A DNA stretch of 64,000 bases. Origin: Trema orientale (Eukaryota > Streptophyta > Magnoliopsida > Rosales > Cannabaceae). Positions 34,723-50,074 of the stretch are shown here, piece after piece. The stretch's first letter is position 1; each line of letters starts with the position of its first letter. The stretch is from NCBI GenBank assembly GCA_002914845.1, contig JXTC01000194.1, positions 273,233-337,232 of the forward strand, read 5' to 3'. The notes under the pieces were generated by a model. That model was not told the DNA's origin. It searched no databases and saw only the letters and a program-made list of their open reading frames with translations. The position numbers were made by a program, and so were the translations under genes.

Positions 34723-36731
34723 AAAAGATTTAACGAACCTCCAGGGCAAAAAAAAAAAAAGGTTTAACGAACCCGTACGGCTGTCTCGTGACTCGGAGAC
34801 AAGTAATGAATCAGCACGAATTAGTGGGCCCCATTCCCACACTCAAAACAGTCCTTAACCGGCGCCGCTCCCGATTTCCAAGTCTGTTAACCGCCACGTG
34901 TGCTTTACATGTGCAGGTGACGTGGCTTCCATCTAACTATACTCTCGCTCTTTTTCTTTTCTTTTTCTTTTTGTTTTTTCAATATTCAAAAGGAGTAAAT
35001 TGTTATTGCCACGGATCCGGGACATCATTGAAGCTTCCTCGAACCCGAGTCTTCTTCCCCAAATAATTATATTAATAAATTTCCCAGAAAAATTAAAAAT
35101 ATATCTTTTTGTTTTAGATTAAATTAAACTATATACCTAGATAGACATTATTAAAATTGGTGCTTTGGCAGATGGTTCGTTTCTTTCTTTTTTTTTTCCC
35201 CAAACTTTATATTTCTCATTGTGTGAGAGGAACAATCTTAATTAGTTCCAAACTAAAAGTGGTAGCTTAGACTATTGCAACACCAAAAAGTGGTCCTAAA
35301 ACCCTGAAATTAAGGGGTTTTTGGAGGGTTTAGGTAGCCAATATTAGGGGACATGATCAAGTTTGGAATGTATGTTTTCAACTCTTAAATGGGTTAGGTT
35401 CAATGCTCATCTGTTGACATTAATTCTCATCAACTTCATCTTCTTCCCCATTATTTTCTCCTTGTTTGGCTTTTTTGGACCACACCAAAGTTTTCTTAAT
35501 TTCAACTGGCTTTTATTTTCTCTGTTTCTCTCTCATTGAAGCATTGATTGTAGAATTAAAGAAGGATTTATTAACTTTAAATGCAAGTTGTCTCTCATGA
35601 GTTGATGCTTGTTACAGTCTTTTTCTTGCATAAGAGAATTTTTGACACCAAATCCATGAACCCAAATTTGATGGGGACATTCCATATTTAATGCATAGCA
35701 TGTTTAAAAAGAAAAAACACTAGAAAGAAAACTAAATATACCATCAAACATGTGCCGCTACATAAAGGTTTTTCATGCATAAATTTCTCAAGTGAATTTA
35801 CTATATACGCTATGTATTTAATATTTCATACTTATTAATGATTGTGAGGCAAATATAGTTTTAATGATTTGTGGGCACAACGTGTGTACTCATGCAAATT
35901 CCATTAGCAATTGAAGAAGATGGGTCAAGTTAAAGCAAATGATAAAACGAATGATAAGAACTAAAAAATGGACTAACGTAACAAGAACTAAATGATTAAG
36001 GAATGATTAACATTCCATAATATTTAACGATATGATTAATTAATCGAAATGGAGACTAAATCCCAACTACGCAACTTCTTCTTGGCGTCCATGTGGCGAC
36101 CGCTCGACAATGGCCACGTCAAATCCAATACTAAAATATATATATCATTAGTAAAGTGGGATTTAGCTTCTGATTGTCACTTTTGTCTTCATTAGAGACA
36201 AGCTCTCTAGTACACTAATGGTGATTAAAGTAAGGATTAGAGGCGTGGGGTCCTGATTTTATGGGGCCAAGGCCCCTTGCCAACTCGTGAGCACGACTTC
36301 TTTGCCGGGGAAGAGGGTCTTTGAGTAAGTTAATTTGAACTTGATTTTGGTCATAAAAGTTCCCACGTGCAATTTTAAATAGTGATTTGAAATCAGTTTG
36401 AAAGAGCAGAAAATTGGTCAGTCTTTTGATTAAAAACTCCAAATGCAACGTTGTTAGACATTAAATGACAGAGAACACAGTGCCCCATATAAGAAAATAA
36501 TAATACAACTGAGATACAACTAAGCTACATTTGCTGTTTCTATCTCTTTCTTTAATTTCTTTTGTATTTATGGGGAACATAGCCTCATAGAATACGCAGT
36601 AGAGGCACAGCCCACAGAGCACGGTTCTTGACTCCCTTTGTTTTGGGGTTGTTGAGCACTCACTTAGAACATTTTCTATAAAACTCTTTCATATAATTGA
36701 GTTGAAACACAGTTATTACCTAATACACTTG
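34723..36731. other. Intergenic; one GC-richer patch at 34780-34930
   Basis: The patch includes GCCACGTGTG and TGACGTGG (ACGT-core) motifs and CGGCGCCG-like sequence, but the frame across it ends in low-complexity phenylalanine codons and has no recognisable domain. The rest is AT-rich spacer without visible genes. Confidence 0.45.
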
Positions 36732-37380
36732 GGTTTGTGATTTTCTTTTTTTTTTTCCCTCTTAAAATTAGCATACTTTACATGTTACATTTTATATATA
36801 TATATATATTTTTTCTCTTTTTATGAAAACTACGTATTTGAACATAACTTTGTACTATTCATGTAACACATACTCATAACTTTGGTGACAGTACGATTCA
36901 AATCTCAAATTCAAGTACAACTTGACCATAAACAAAGTAATTGTAATAAAATGCCAACACGAGTTTAAAGTTTTGTAATGATCTCCCAAAAAGCTGATAA
37001 TGTGGTAAAACAAAGGGGAATTGCTAAGTCAGTAGTAAAGCGGTTTGTGATTTCCCTTTCCTCTCTCTCAAAATTAGCACATTTACATGTCACAATCTTT
37101 TTTCTTTTTTCCCCTCCTTTTGTGAAGACTGCTTGATTAAATATAGCTCTTACCATTCTTTTAACGCATACTCATAATTTTGGTGACAATATGATTCAAA
37201 TGGAAATTTCGAACGTGGTGCCTAAATATTTTTACCAATATCGATTGGCTGATATGTTCAAAATCCTAAACAATATAATTGTAAGAAAATGCAGACATGA
37301 GTTCTGAATGATGTTCCAAAGAACTGATAATGTAGTAAAACCAAATTGAATTGCTGGACAGTTTAAGTTAGATGCTAAAG
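36732..37380. repeat. Degenerate tandem duplication, unit about 310 bp
   Basis: Copies begin GGTTTGTGATTTTC (about 36732) and GGTTTGTGATTTCC (about 37042). They share in order a pyrimidine tract, AAAATTAGCA, ACATGT, ACTCATAA, TTTGGTGACA, ATGATTCAAAT-like, CTGATAATGT and AGTAAA blocks. The second copy has an insertion of about 40 bp. Divergence is clearly greater than in the shorter duplications of this window, so it is older. Confidence 0.78.
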
Positions 37381-38809
37381 TAACATTTTTCGCTTAGCAA
37401 TGCACATTCAGGATTGCATACTGCTAGGCGTCGCCGTATTATTGGGGAGGAAGCTGACACGGAGCCATGTTTTGGTCCAATACCAATGCAGATGTTTTTG
37501 AACGTTGTCCACAATGATTTTGACTTTGAATCACTTAATTCAAATTCGACAAAGTAAATTAGATATTAAGGCATTTCTCCTAGGTAGTATTAGACACCTT
37601 TTCAAAGACTTAAGAGGTGAAATAATAAAATTGAATGGAAAAAAAGCCCATCAGTTTGTTAAAAGCATATGTAGAACATTGTCTAAGGAATGAAAAACCC
37701 AGAACCAAAAGAAGTACTAGTGTCCCTAAAAGGCCTAGTCCCTACCCTATTTGGATTTGTATCAGAATTAGACTCGTTTTAGTAATTTTTTTTTTCAAAT
37801 AATAATAATTAAAAAAAAAAAGACAAAGAAGACAGATGGTTAAAAGGAGGAAACAACAGGCTTATCACTTAAAGGGTGCTTGTAGCCCTATCACATGATT
37901 TGTCACCTAGTGAGAAGATACAGCAAAATAATTTTAGATATTGACAAACTCATAATCTCAGCATCCCCCACTTGGTCTGATTCTCACCACAGCCTAGTTG
38001 CAAACCTTTTTAGATCATTATTAGGTGCAGATTGTAAATTTGGAGTTTTTCTTTATATTCTATACTGTCCCATTTAACTTCACTGTCCATGCAGATTTAT
38101 GAAGATTTCTGGAGACCAAAAATGCCAGTTTATTTTTTTGGGCTCTTCTTTTTTCTTAGGAAATTGTAATAGTCTAATAGGTGTTTATTTTGGACACTCG
38201 ATTTTTTTTTAAAAAAAAGGTATATTAGTTTACTGATATCTGATTTACCGAGTTGATACGAGTTATATCAACATAAACCAAAGGATATAAATAAGAAAAA
38301 CGACAATCTTTTTTGATTTACTTTGGAAAAATGGCCATAATGCTGGATGCCTCTTTTTTTTTTTTTTTTTTCCCGGTTAACAAAGCTTTCTCTATCCTTC
38401 TGTGTTTTTTTGGGAGATGGGCCAGGAAAACGGCCACCCAGTCTGAATTTTCTGAAGTAGTTTCGATTTTCCCAACGAATAGAAATGGAAAACTGTTGAA
38501 ACTTCTAGTGTTAGAGCTGTGCAAGTTGCTCAGAGGGCAGGGCAGTTCAGGCAGCCTCATGGATCAGCAAGCCCAGATTGGACCATTTCTGCAATCAGAT
38601 GAAAAGTACGATTAAGCTTCGATTTACAGGTAAAGAATGTCTCGACTTTTCAGCTTAATTGCTCAATGGATGACCAAGTCCTAAGAAACCCAAAATTATG
38701 CTGCTCAACTTGGGCTTGCTTAGAAATCCGAATTGGGTTTCTATCACTTTTACCTATAAAAAACTAAAAGAATTACAAAAATACAGAACTCAGTCTTTTT
38801 CCAAATTTT
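37381..38809. other. Intergenic, no gene seen
   Basis: Includes a T run at 38356-38371 and an A run near 37811. The frame at 38313-38615 shows no motif and crosses a poly-T tract, so it was not called. Confidence 0.5.
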
Positions 38810-39068
38810 CGTACGGTTTTTATTAGAAAAATATAACTTTTTAAAAAAATTTAAAAAAATACCATTTTTTAAAATAGTTACAGGTTGCCGATTTTTAGAA
38901 ACTTGTTACTAGTTACTAGTTACTAGTTACCGGTTATAAATACTTTTAGTTATTAGTTACCAGTTTTTGGAAACTGATTACCAGAAACTAGTTACTATTT
39001 TAAAAAATTATTTAGAATAAATAATTTTTTAAAAATGATATTTATCTAATAAAAAATCGTACCGTACC
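38810..39068. repeat. Foldback with 75-80 bp arms and TTACTAG repeats in the loop
   Basis: The left arm (about 38810-38886, CGTACGGTTTTTATTAGA...) and right arm (about 38988-39068, inverted GGTACGATTTTTTATTAGA...) are inverted copies. The loop contains four GTTACTAGTTAC-type heptamer repeats (38907-38935) and diverged versions after them. It may be an old MITE; no clear target duplication was found. Confidence 0.65.
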
Positions 39069-39782
39069 TTAAAAAAACTTGAACCACCATATTTTTCAAT
39101 TTTTTTTTCTAAATTACCGTATAATGTCTAATTTCCTCAATCCGAATTAGTACTTTTGGGCTTGGGCTCAGCCTTGGCCCAAGTGAGTTGAACAACATTT
39201 TTCAGGTTGGGCCACTAGGCTAGGCTCATGCATGGCCCATAAGAACAGCACAATTCATGCTCGAAAACCGTGTCAGATGCTTTGTTACTTCCATCTTCTC
39301 TTCAGTTTTCTTATCCTTTTACCTTGCGAGGAGAAAAGTAGTCGGTCCACGTGTCCAAGTAACGTTTTCAGGCTCACAAGATTAGACAATCTAAAGGGTA
39401 TTTTACCGTATCATATGATAATTCAAATATATTCAAACAAACTAGCATATGTTGACTCAGTCAAATGAAAGTCACATGTATATAAGAGGGTCTCAGATTG
39501 AGGAGAATGAGATATAAAGTTTCTTGCAAGATCAAAAGATAGTTTTGCATACAAGTCAAATAAAGCAGCTGTGTTCTAAGGAGGGCAGAATTCCAGAATC
39601 TCTTCCCTCAAGGTCCACTTATGAGAAGAACAGACCATATTTCTTTCACACATTTACCCAAAAAGGATAAGCAGCAAGCAGACCAGTAGTTTCTTTCACA
39701 AATGTAATCAAAACGACAATAGTGCCATGGGAAAAGAAGCACTTCCCCCCCTCTGGCCCTCAGACACAGCTTTAGCAACTTA
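39069..39782. other. Spacer and 3' flank of the E2 gene
   Basis: Roughly 39540-39782 is likely the 3' UTR of the downstream minus-strand E2 gene, judged by its less AT-rich composition. Nothing else recognised. Confidence 0.45.
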
Positions 39783-43946
<4,164 letters not shown>

Positions 43947-43960
43947 GGCTGCCTACCTCC

Positions 43961-44069
43961 CTACGATTTTACCCAAATCTCAGCTAAACAAACAAACCCA
44001 CCACAAAGAGAAAAGAATAAACCCAACCCCTCCAAAAAAAAAAAAAAAAGTAGAGAGCGAAAGGGATAC
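43961..44069 (-). other. Probable 5' UTR intron of the E2 gene
   Basis: On the minus strand GCTCAG|GTATCC (donor, 44069) and AAATCGTAG|GGAGG (acceptor, 43961) bracket a 109-bp T-rich stretch a few bases before the start codon. Leader introns are common in this E2 group. The call rests on splice signals only. Confidence 0.5.
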
Positions 44070-44149
44070 CTGAGCAGAGAACAGATCCTCTTCCTCTTCC
44101 TCCCGTTAATGGTAGATTATTATTCCTGCTATTTTGTCTTTGAGAAGAA

Positions 44150-45367
44150 GAAGAAGAAGCCAAATGAGGCAGAGCTTCTTATAGATTTATCAAATATAAT
44201 AGCATATTAAATTAATTTAGCAAAATTCGAAAAATATAAAATAAACGGGAATAAAACTTTGTTTTATTTGATTATGTTACAAGTAAAGTAATTGCATTAT
44301 TTGAAAAGGTAAACTGTATATTTGTTAAAGTAAGTAAGTAAAGCCATTTAACTTTCATCTTGTTTCTTGTTGCTTGTTTCTTTTTCTTTTTTTTCTTTTT
44401 TTTTTTTATTGAAGATGAATCTTGTTTCTTTTATGTGTCTAAATAATTAGAAATTAGTCAGTAAGGTTCAATGAATATGAAGTTTAAAAAATTAGTAAAT
44501 GTGTTTGGTACTTTGAAGAATGTTTCAATGGCTAAATTCTTTTCCATCCTCTTAACATGAAACTTTCCTTTTTTCTAGCCAGGTACAAAACGGATTATCA
44601 CATACCATTTTTGGAACGGGGCATTATTAGTATTTATAGTTCACAATAAAAAAATAGGAGTACATGCCCGAAATAAAATAGAGTCACCTTTTAGGACACA
44701 ACCTTTCCTTTTTTTCCAATTATGTTTGATTTGATGAAATGGTCATTTGAATAGAATGACAATTCCAGGTAAACTTATTCTTCATTTAATTTGACAAAAA
44801 CGCATAGAAATACCCGATATAAAATTAAACATATTGAAACTTCATTTACGTTTAACATATTATTATAAGGTAAAACTTAAAGAGCAAAATTAGGGATATG
44901 GAAAATCATCCCATTCTTAGTTCAATCTATTTCATTACAAATGCCCATTATTAATCCAATTCCATTTCACCAAATCAAACATGAAAGAATACGTTTAAAT
45001 ACTTACGAATAGCCTTATAACCAATTAGTTCTTAAATTTTCAAGTGACAATCTAGTCCAAACGGCTAACAATAATTGTTTGCAGTCTTTAACTTCTTAAA
45101 AGCAAAAAATTATGTTAGTTAGTTTCGTAACTAACTTTATAACAGATTCGAGGCACTTACTATCAACAGCATATGTGAAGCATCGCACCATATCCAATTT
45201 TTAATTTTAGCAACCATTTTAACTAAATTTTGTTCCATTTTCTTTAATGCTGCCATTCCAGTCTCCATGAATTACTTATCATTAGTCAACCATTAATTTG
45301 AGTCCGGAAGAATAGGGGCCTAATATTTGTTACTAATACTTCTGTTTTTCCTCGTTCGATATTATAG
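44150..45367. other. Spacer between E2 promoter and Crooked-neck fragment
   Basis: AT-rich, with a T-rich tract at 44380-44408. I searched it for the missing upstream Crooked-neck exons and saw none. It must hold the E2 promoter at its left end. Confidence 0.55.
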
Positions 45368-46033
45368 GCATACATCAAATTTGAAAAATCAGAGCGTGGA
45401 TTTGAAAGAACCAGAGAAATTTATGGCAGACTATTAGACCGAACAAAGCACGTAAAGGTGTGGATCTGTTATGCGCAGTTTGAGGCATCTGCCATACAAG
45501 AAATTAGCAATGAAAATTCAGATTTGGCCGAAGACTATCTTCGCAAAAGAAAGGAACAATGCATTCAATGTGCAAGAAGTAAGCAGTCCTGACTCCTGAC
45601 ATAAGTCTTAACATTATAGTTATATAGTTATATTGTTACTATTCTGTAGTTGAATATTTTGGCATTTTATTAACACATGCAACGATTCTCACTGTGAAAT
45701 TTTGCTTGTTATTTGTGTGTGTCAGGAGTTTTGGAGACAGCCCTTAACTACTTTAGAACGTCTTCACCTGAATTGAAGGAAGAGAGGGCTATGCTACTAG
45801 AAGAGTGGCTAAAAATGGAGGCTGGTTTTGGTGAACTTGGTGATGTTAGCATTGTCCAGTCTAAGCTGCCAAAGAAACTCAAAAAGAGGAAGCAAATAAT
45901 GACCGAGGATGGTCCTGCTGGGTACACTGAGTACATAGAGTACCTGTTCCCAGAGGAGACCCAGACCAATGAATCTCAAGATTTTGGAAGCTGCCTACAA
46001 GTGGAAGAAGCAAAAAGTTTCTACAGACGATGA
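45368..46033 (+). pseudogene. 3' fragment of a Crooked-neck-like (CRNKL1/Clf1) splicing factor gene
   Basis: Two exon-like blocks, 45368-45578 and 45726-46033, with proper intron borders encode 172 residues matching the C-terminus of Crooked neck-like protein 1, a HAT-repeat scaffold of the Prp19/NTC spliceosome complex. Recognisable parts are [28 protein letters not shown] and SPELKEERAMLLEEW, then FGELGDVSIVQSKLPKKLKK. All upstream HAT-repeat exons are absent, and the gap to the E2 promoter is too small to hold them. Near the end the frame shifts by one base at about 45969: the family C-terminus (NLKILEAAYKWKKQK-like) lies in another frame while the open frame continues with unrelated residues to a stop at 46033. 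Truncation plus frameshift indicate a decayed partial duplicate. Confidence 0.82.
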
Positions 46034-47403
46034 TTAGGAAACTCTTAACTTCTGTATAGTTTTGTTTTAACACATTCATGGATATTATTTAGTTAGTCAA
46101 CTGTAAAAAGTGAAAAAAAAAATAGTGGAATTTTTGTTTATTTTTTTCGTTTTGGAGTTAAATATCAAATCCAAATTGACTTTGTAAATGAACTGAAGCG
46201 CTTGAGCTTTTATCCTTAGTGATATTTGATTTGATGCAATGACTGTTCTTAAATTATTCTTTTGTTTGTTTGCAAAAGACAGGAATAGTCATTGCCGTTT
46301 AATAGTTATTGGATCCTTAAGGTAGCACTTGGTTGGGTTGATAAGTATAAAGTATTGATTCATCGTGTGGTTTAAGTTTTAGGTTATATATATGAAATGA
46401 TTACTCATTGTTATTTGACAAAAGTACCCCCCATAACCTTTGAATTAAAATGTATAGGAGAGGGAAGATAGACAGTAAAGAGGGAGTTGGGGGGTAAAGA
46501 AACTTATCCTCCAATGAGTATTTTCAGGTCTTTTTCTAATTACCTTTTTTTTTTCTTGAAAGATAAATACTTCCATAGATGTAGTTATGCTATGTTTTGT
46601 TTTTATTTTTTTCCCTAAATTTGATATTTTGTGGAGTTAAGAAATACCTGAAAGACTATGGTTGACTAACAAAAGTAATCTTATCTTTATTGATTACTTC
46701 CTATTGCCTATAAAAATGATTAGGTTGTAACTGTAGAGTTTGAAAATTAAGCATGGCTCTCATATCATCCTGTCTTATCATCCAACCTACTCTTTCCTGG
46801 ACGGATGCTATTAAAACTTTTCTTTTTTGTAATAGAATATGTTTTTTAAGGAATACTATTCTGGATGGAATCTGAGAGAAACTTTTGCTAGGACTGGTTT
46901 ACGTTTTGACTAAGATCCAGAAACTAATGCACTTTTTATGTAACACACACTAATGCTTTTAGGTTCTTTTTGACATTGTCTTGCTCTTGCCCATGACTCA
47001 AAATCTCATTTGAAATAGAGAATAAAGCAAAAGCAGCTTTGCTTCAAAATTTTCCCTCCAATATTATAAGATTCTTCATTCAAAGGAGTTTTCCCGGATA
47101 GCACAGAAAGTTAAAAAACACACACATTAAAGAGATAAAGAGTTCTTAGTTGAGGGAATATCTGAATTTCCATTTTCAGAATCAACTGCCTTGCTGATAC
47201 ACCAATACATAACCTGACTTCTAACTCTGCCTAAATGGGATCCGGTTGATAAACAAAAAAATAAAATAAAAAATGAAAATCATTGCAGTTTTGTGCGGTA
47301 ACTGGGGAGGAACAACACTTGAGACAAAATGAAGTATGATAATTCACCACATGTGGGAGGTAAAAAGAGAAAAAAATAAAAATAAAAGGGACAGCAAAAA
47401 GGC
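46034..47403. other. Spacer between convergent fragment and receptor kinase gene
   Basis: AT-rich; includes the 3' flank of the receptor kinase gene at about 47150-47403. No exon, RNA gene or bounded repeat was recognised. Confidence 0.5.
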
Positions 47404-50074
47404 CTACTCATTGGGTGAAGTTGAATGCTCTGTGCCAACTGCTGACTCTAGTTTTGAGCTTTCAGCTTTGTTTGCAGCATAGGACTGACTTTCATTATCA
47501 ATCCGCCGGACATTTTCTATCATCTTCACAACATCAAGTATTTTGGGGCGCTGATCCGGCATCCTTACCACACATGCCATGGCTATTTGTAACATCTCCA
47601 CCATTTCTTCCTCTATGTTTGGATACCTCATTAACTCGATGTCAAAAACTTCATCTGTCCACTCCTCTCGGACAACTGAATGAACCCACCTGACCAAGTG
47701 GATAATCTCATCACCGGCAGTAGTATGGATGGGGGATTTTCCAGTGAGAAGCTCAAGTAAAACCACACCAAAGCTATAGACATCAGAAGGTTGTGCTGCT
47801 TTTCTGGTGTCTGTTACTTCTGGGGCTCGGTAACCAGCAGCACGGGAGATTGGCGGTGCCAAGGAGCTCATTATGCTAGCCAAACCAACATCTGAAACAC
47901 AGCCATACTGACGTGAATTTAGAAAGATGTTTGAGGATTTAATGTTTCCATGGACAAGCTTCCCAGCATTCTCTGCATGTATACGTGCAATTCCTCTTGC
48001 AGCACCAATAGCTATTCTCAGCCGGGTGTCCCAGTCTAAAGGGATTCTATCCTCTCCTCTTTTACCTGGAATGACGAAGATTCACGTGGCTAAGCACTTC
48101 AGAAACTCAAAGCAACTGGCTATAGAGTTGGTATAGTCAGATAGAGTGTTCTAAGGAAAGATATTAATGGTGACAAATTTTTATTTTCTTGGATAGGAGT
48201 CCCACACTCAGTAACCACAAGTCAAAATCTCTACAATCACATTTGATGGAAAAAAACTCTTCATGGTCTGTATATGATAATGAATTTATGGTTTATCAAC
48301 AAGGACCTAGTATGAAGGAATCAAAGAAAATACATAACCTCTTGCTTTGTCGAATGTTCATGAACAATGTCTGTAAATACACAAATCTTTTCAAATTAAT
48401 AGATGATGAAAATTTTAGAGTAGTGGAGCTAATTAAGTATCAAACAAATTTAACATGTACGGTTTGCCTCAAACATATAATAGCTTGTTTACCAAGAGCA
48501 AGGTATAAAATTATATGCTTTTCAATTAATTTTTAACTATCCCAACAGCGGATTTGCAAACCGCTGAAGTCCCATGTCTCAGTAATAACACTCTAACTGA
48601 GAATAGCTATCTGAGAACTGGAGTCAACATTAGGCCATACTGTCAACCATATTAAAGATAGCTTCCTTGATTTAGGCAACTAGTACACACAGAAGAGTTG
48701 TAACAGGTTTTCAAAGTGAAATCTGCAACTATCAGCGGTTTATGTCGAGATTTCTAGAGATAAGAAATTGAAACTAGAGCACGTAGATTAACAACAAACA
48801 GAGAATGATATGATAAGCACACGAATAAACGTACCATGTAAAATAGCAGAGACGCTTCCCTGAGTATAGTATTCATAAAGCATTAACTTCTCTTCTTTAG
48901 AATAGTAGTAAGCCTTCAGCTCAACCACATTTTCATGCCTTATACTCCCAACAATCTCCATCTGTTGCTCGAATTCCCGCTTCCCAACATTTACATCTTT
49001 CAACCTCTTCACCACCACTGTGGCTGCATCCTCTAGTATTGCTCTATAAGCCGTACCAAATGTCCCCTTTCCAAGTACCTCAGCAGAAGCTCTCAACAAA
49101 TCCTCCAAATCAAATGCATAATTACAACCCTCGAAGAAAACCAACCTATTGTTTGCATCTTGACTCCTTGAAATCACTTTCTCAGGGGACATATCCCCCT
49201 TATTCAACTTCCCAGAAATCCCATCTTCCCTTTTCCTCCTCATTGAGCAGCAAACAAGCATCAGAAAAGCAAATGCCACAAGCCCCAAAACACCACCAGC
49301 TACAATAATTCCCAACAATGCGGTTTCGCCAAGCTTCCCAGTACTCTTAGATTTGTTATATGGTTCTGAAAGGGGTGAAAGAACATGAGGAGCAATTTCT
49401 GATGGGACACTTGGGAAAGAAATGTTGTTACCTATGAATACAGACTCAGGAAACCTCTCAAGTGATTTAGGCACAGAACCATTCAGGTTATTGTTGGACA
49501 AGTCTAACTGTTGCAATTTAGGGAGCTGGAGATCAGGGATTCTCCCGGAAAGTGAGTTATTTGCCAGATTCAACCCTGCTAGCTGAGTTAAGTTTGAGAC
49601 AGAATATGGAATGCTACCATTGAAACCATTGTTTGAAAGATTGATAATTGTTAGGTTCTTCCAAACTGAGAAATCCCAAGGCAATGGCCCAGAGAAGTTG
49701 TTGAACTGAAGGTAAAGGAAAGACAAGTTTTTGAGATTGGAGAAATCAGAGGGGAAGTACCCATTAATACGATTGGATCTAAGACTCAAAATCTGCAGCC
49801 CTGAGAGGCGGCTGAGCGTGTTCGGAGGAATCGGGCCGTCGAATCCAACGCCGGGCAATCGGACGGCCACAACTCGAGTCTTGTCATCACTACATGTCAC
49901 TCCAGTCCAGTGGTCACAAACTGGAGAGCTCTCATTCCAATTGAGAGAGCGAGAATGAGGGAGAATGTTCACAAACTCAAGCAAAGCTTGCTTATCCTCA
50001 AATGGCTCAGCTTTTCCTCGCAAACAAACAAAACCCACCAAGAAAATCCAAGAGAAAATGCCTAAACCTTCCAT
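47404..50074 (-). CDS. LRR receptor-like kinase, probable inactive (At4g23740-like)
   Basis: Two exons, 48835-50074 and 47404-48065, joined in phase 1 within the kinase domain, encode 633 residues. Signal peptide 1-22; LRR N-terminal cap with C53 and C61; about five LRRs (about 68-206); transmembrane helix about 252-275 followed by RRKR; kinase domain about 330-605. Kinase motifs: glycine loop GKGTFG (335-340), Lys356 in VVVKRL, but the HRD catalytic loop reads HGN (Asn454 in place of Asp) and DFG reads DVG (Asp472). The layout matches LRR-III 'probable inactive receptor kinases', which signal at the plasma membrane by scaffolding partner kinases. The first codons of the open frame are GTG-led; the true start is the ATG opening the signal peptide. 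The intron (769 bp) is at the position usual for this family. Confidence 0.94.

Noticed and set aside
34788..35066. 92-codon frame in a GC-richer patch
   Set aside because: Ends in a low-complexity Phe run; no family resemblance and no codon-pattern support.
38313..38615. 100-codon plus frame
   Set aside because: Begins across a poly-T tract giving poly-Phe; no motif or splice context.
48189..48536. 115-codon plus-strand frame inside the receptor kinase intron
   Set aside because: Antisense to the intron, no domain, unremarkable composition; probably chance.
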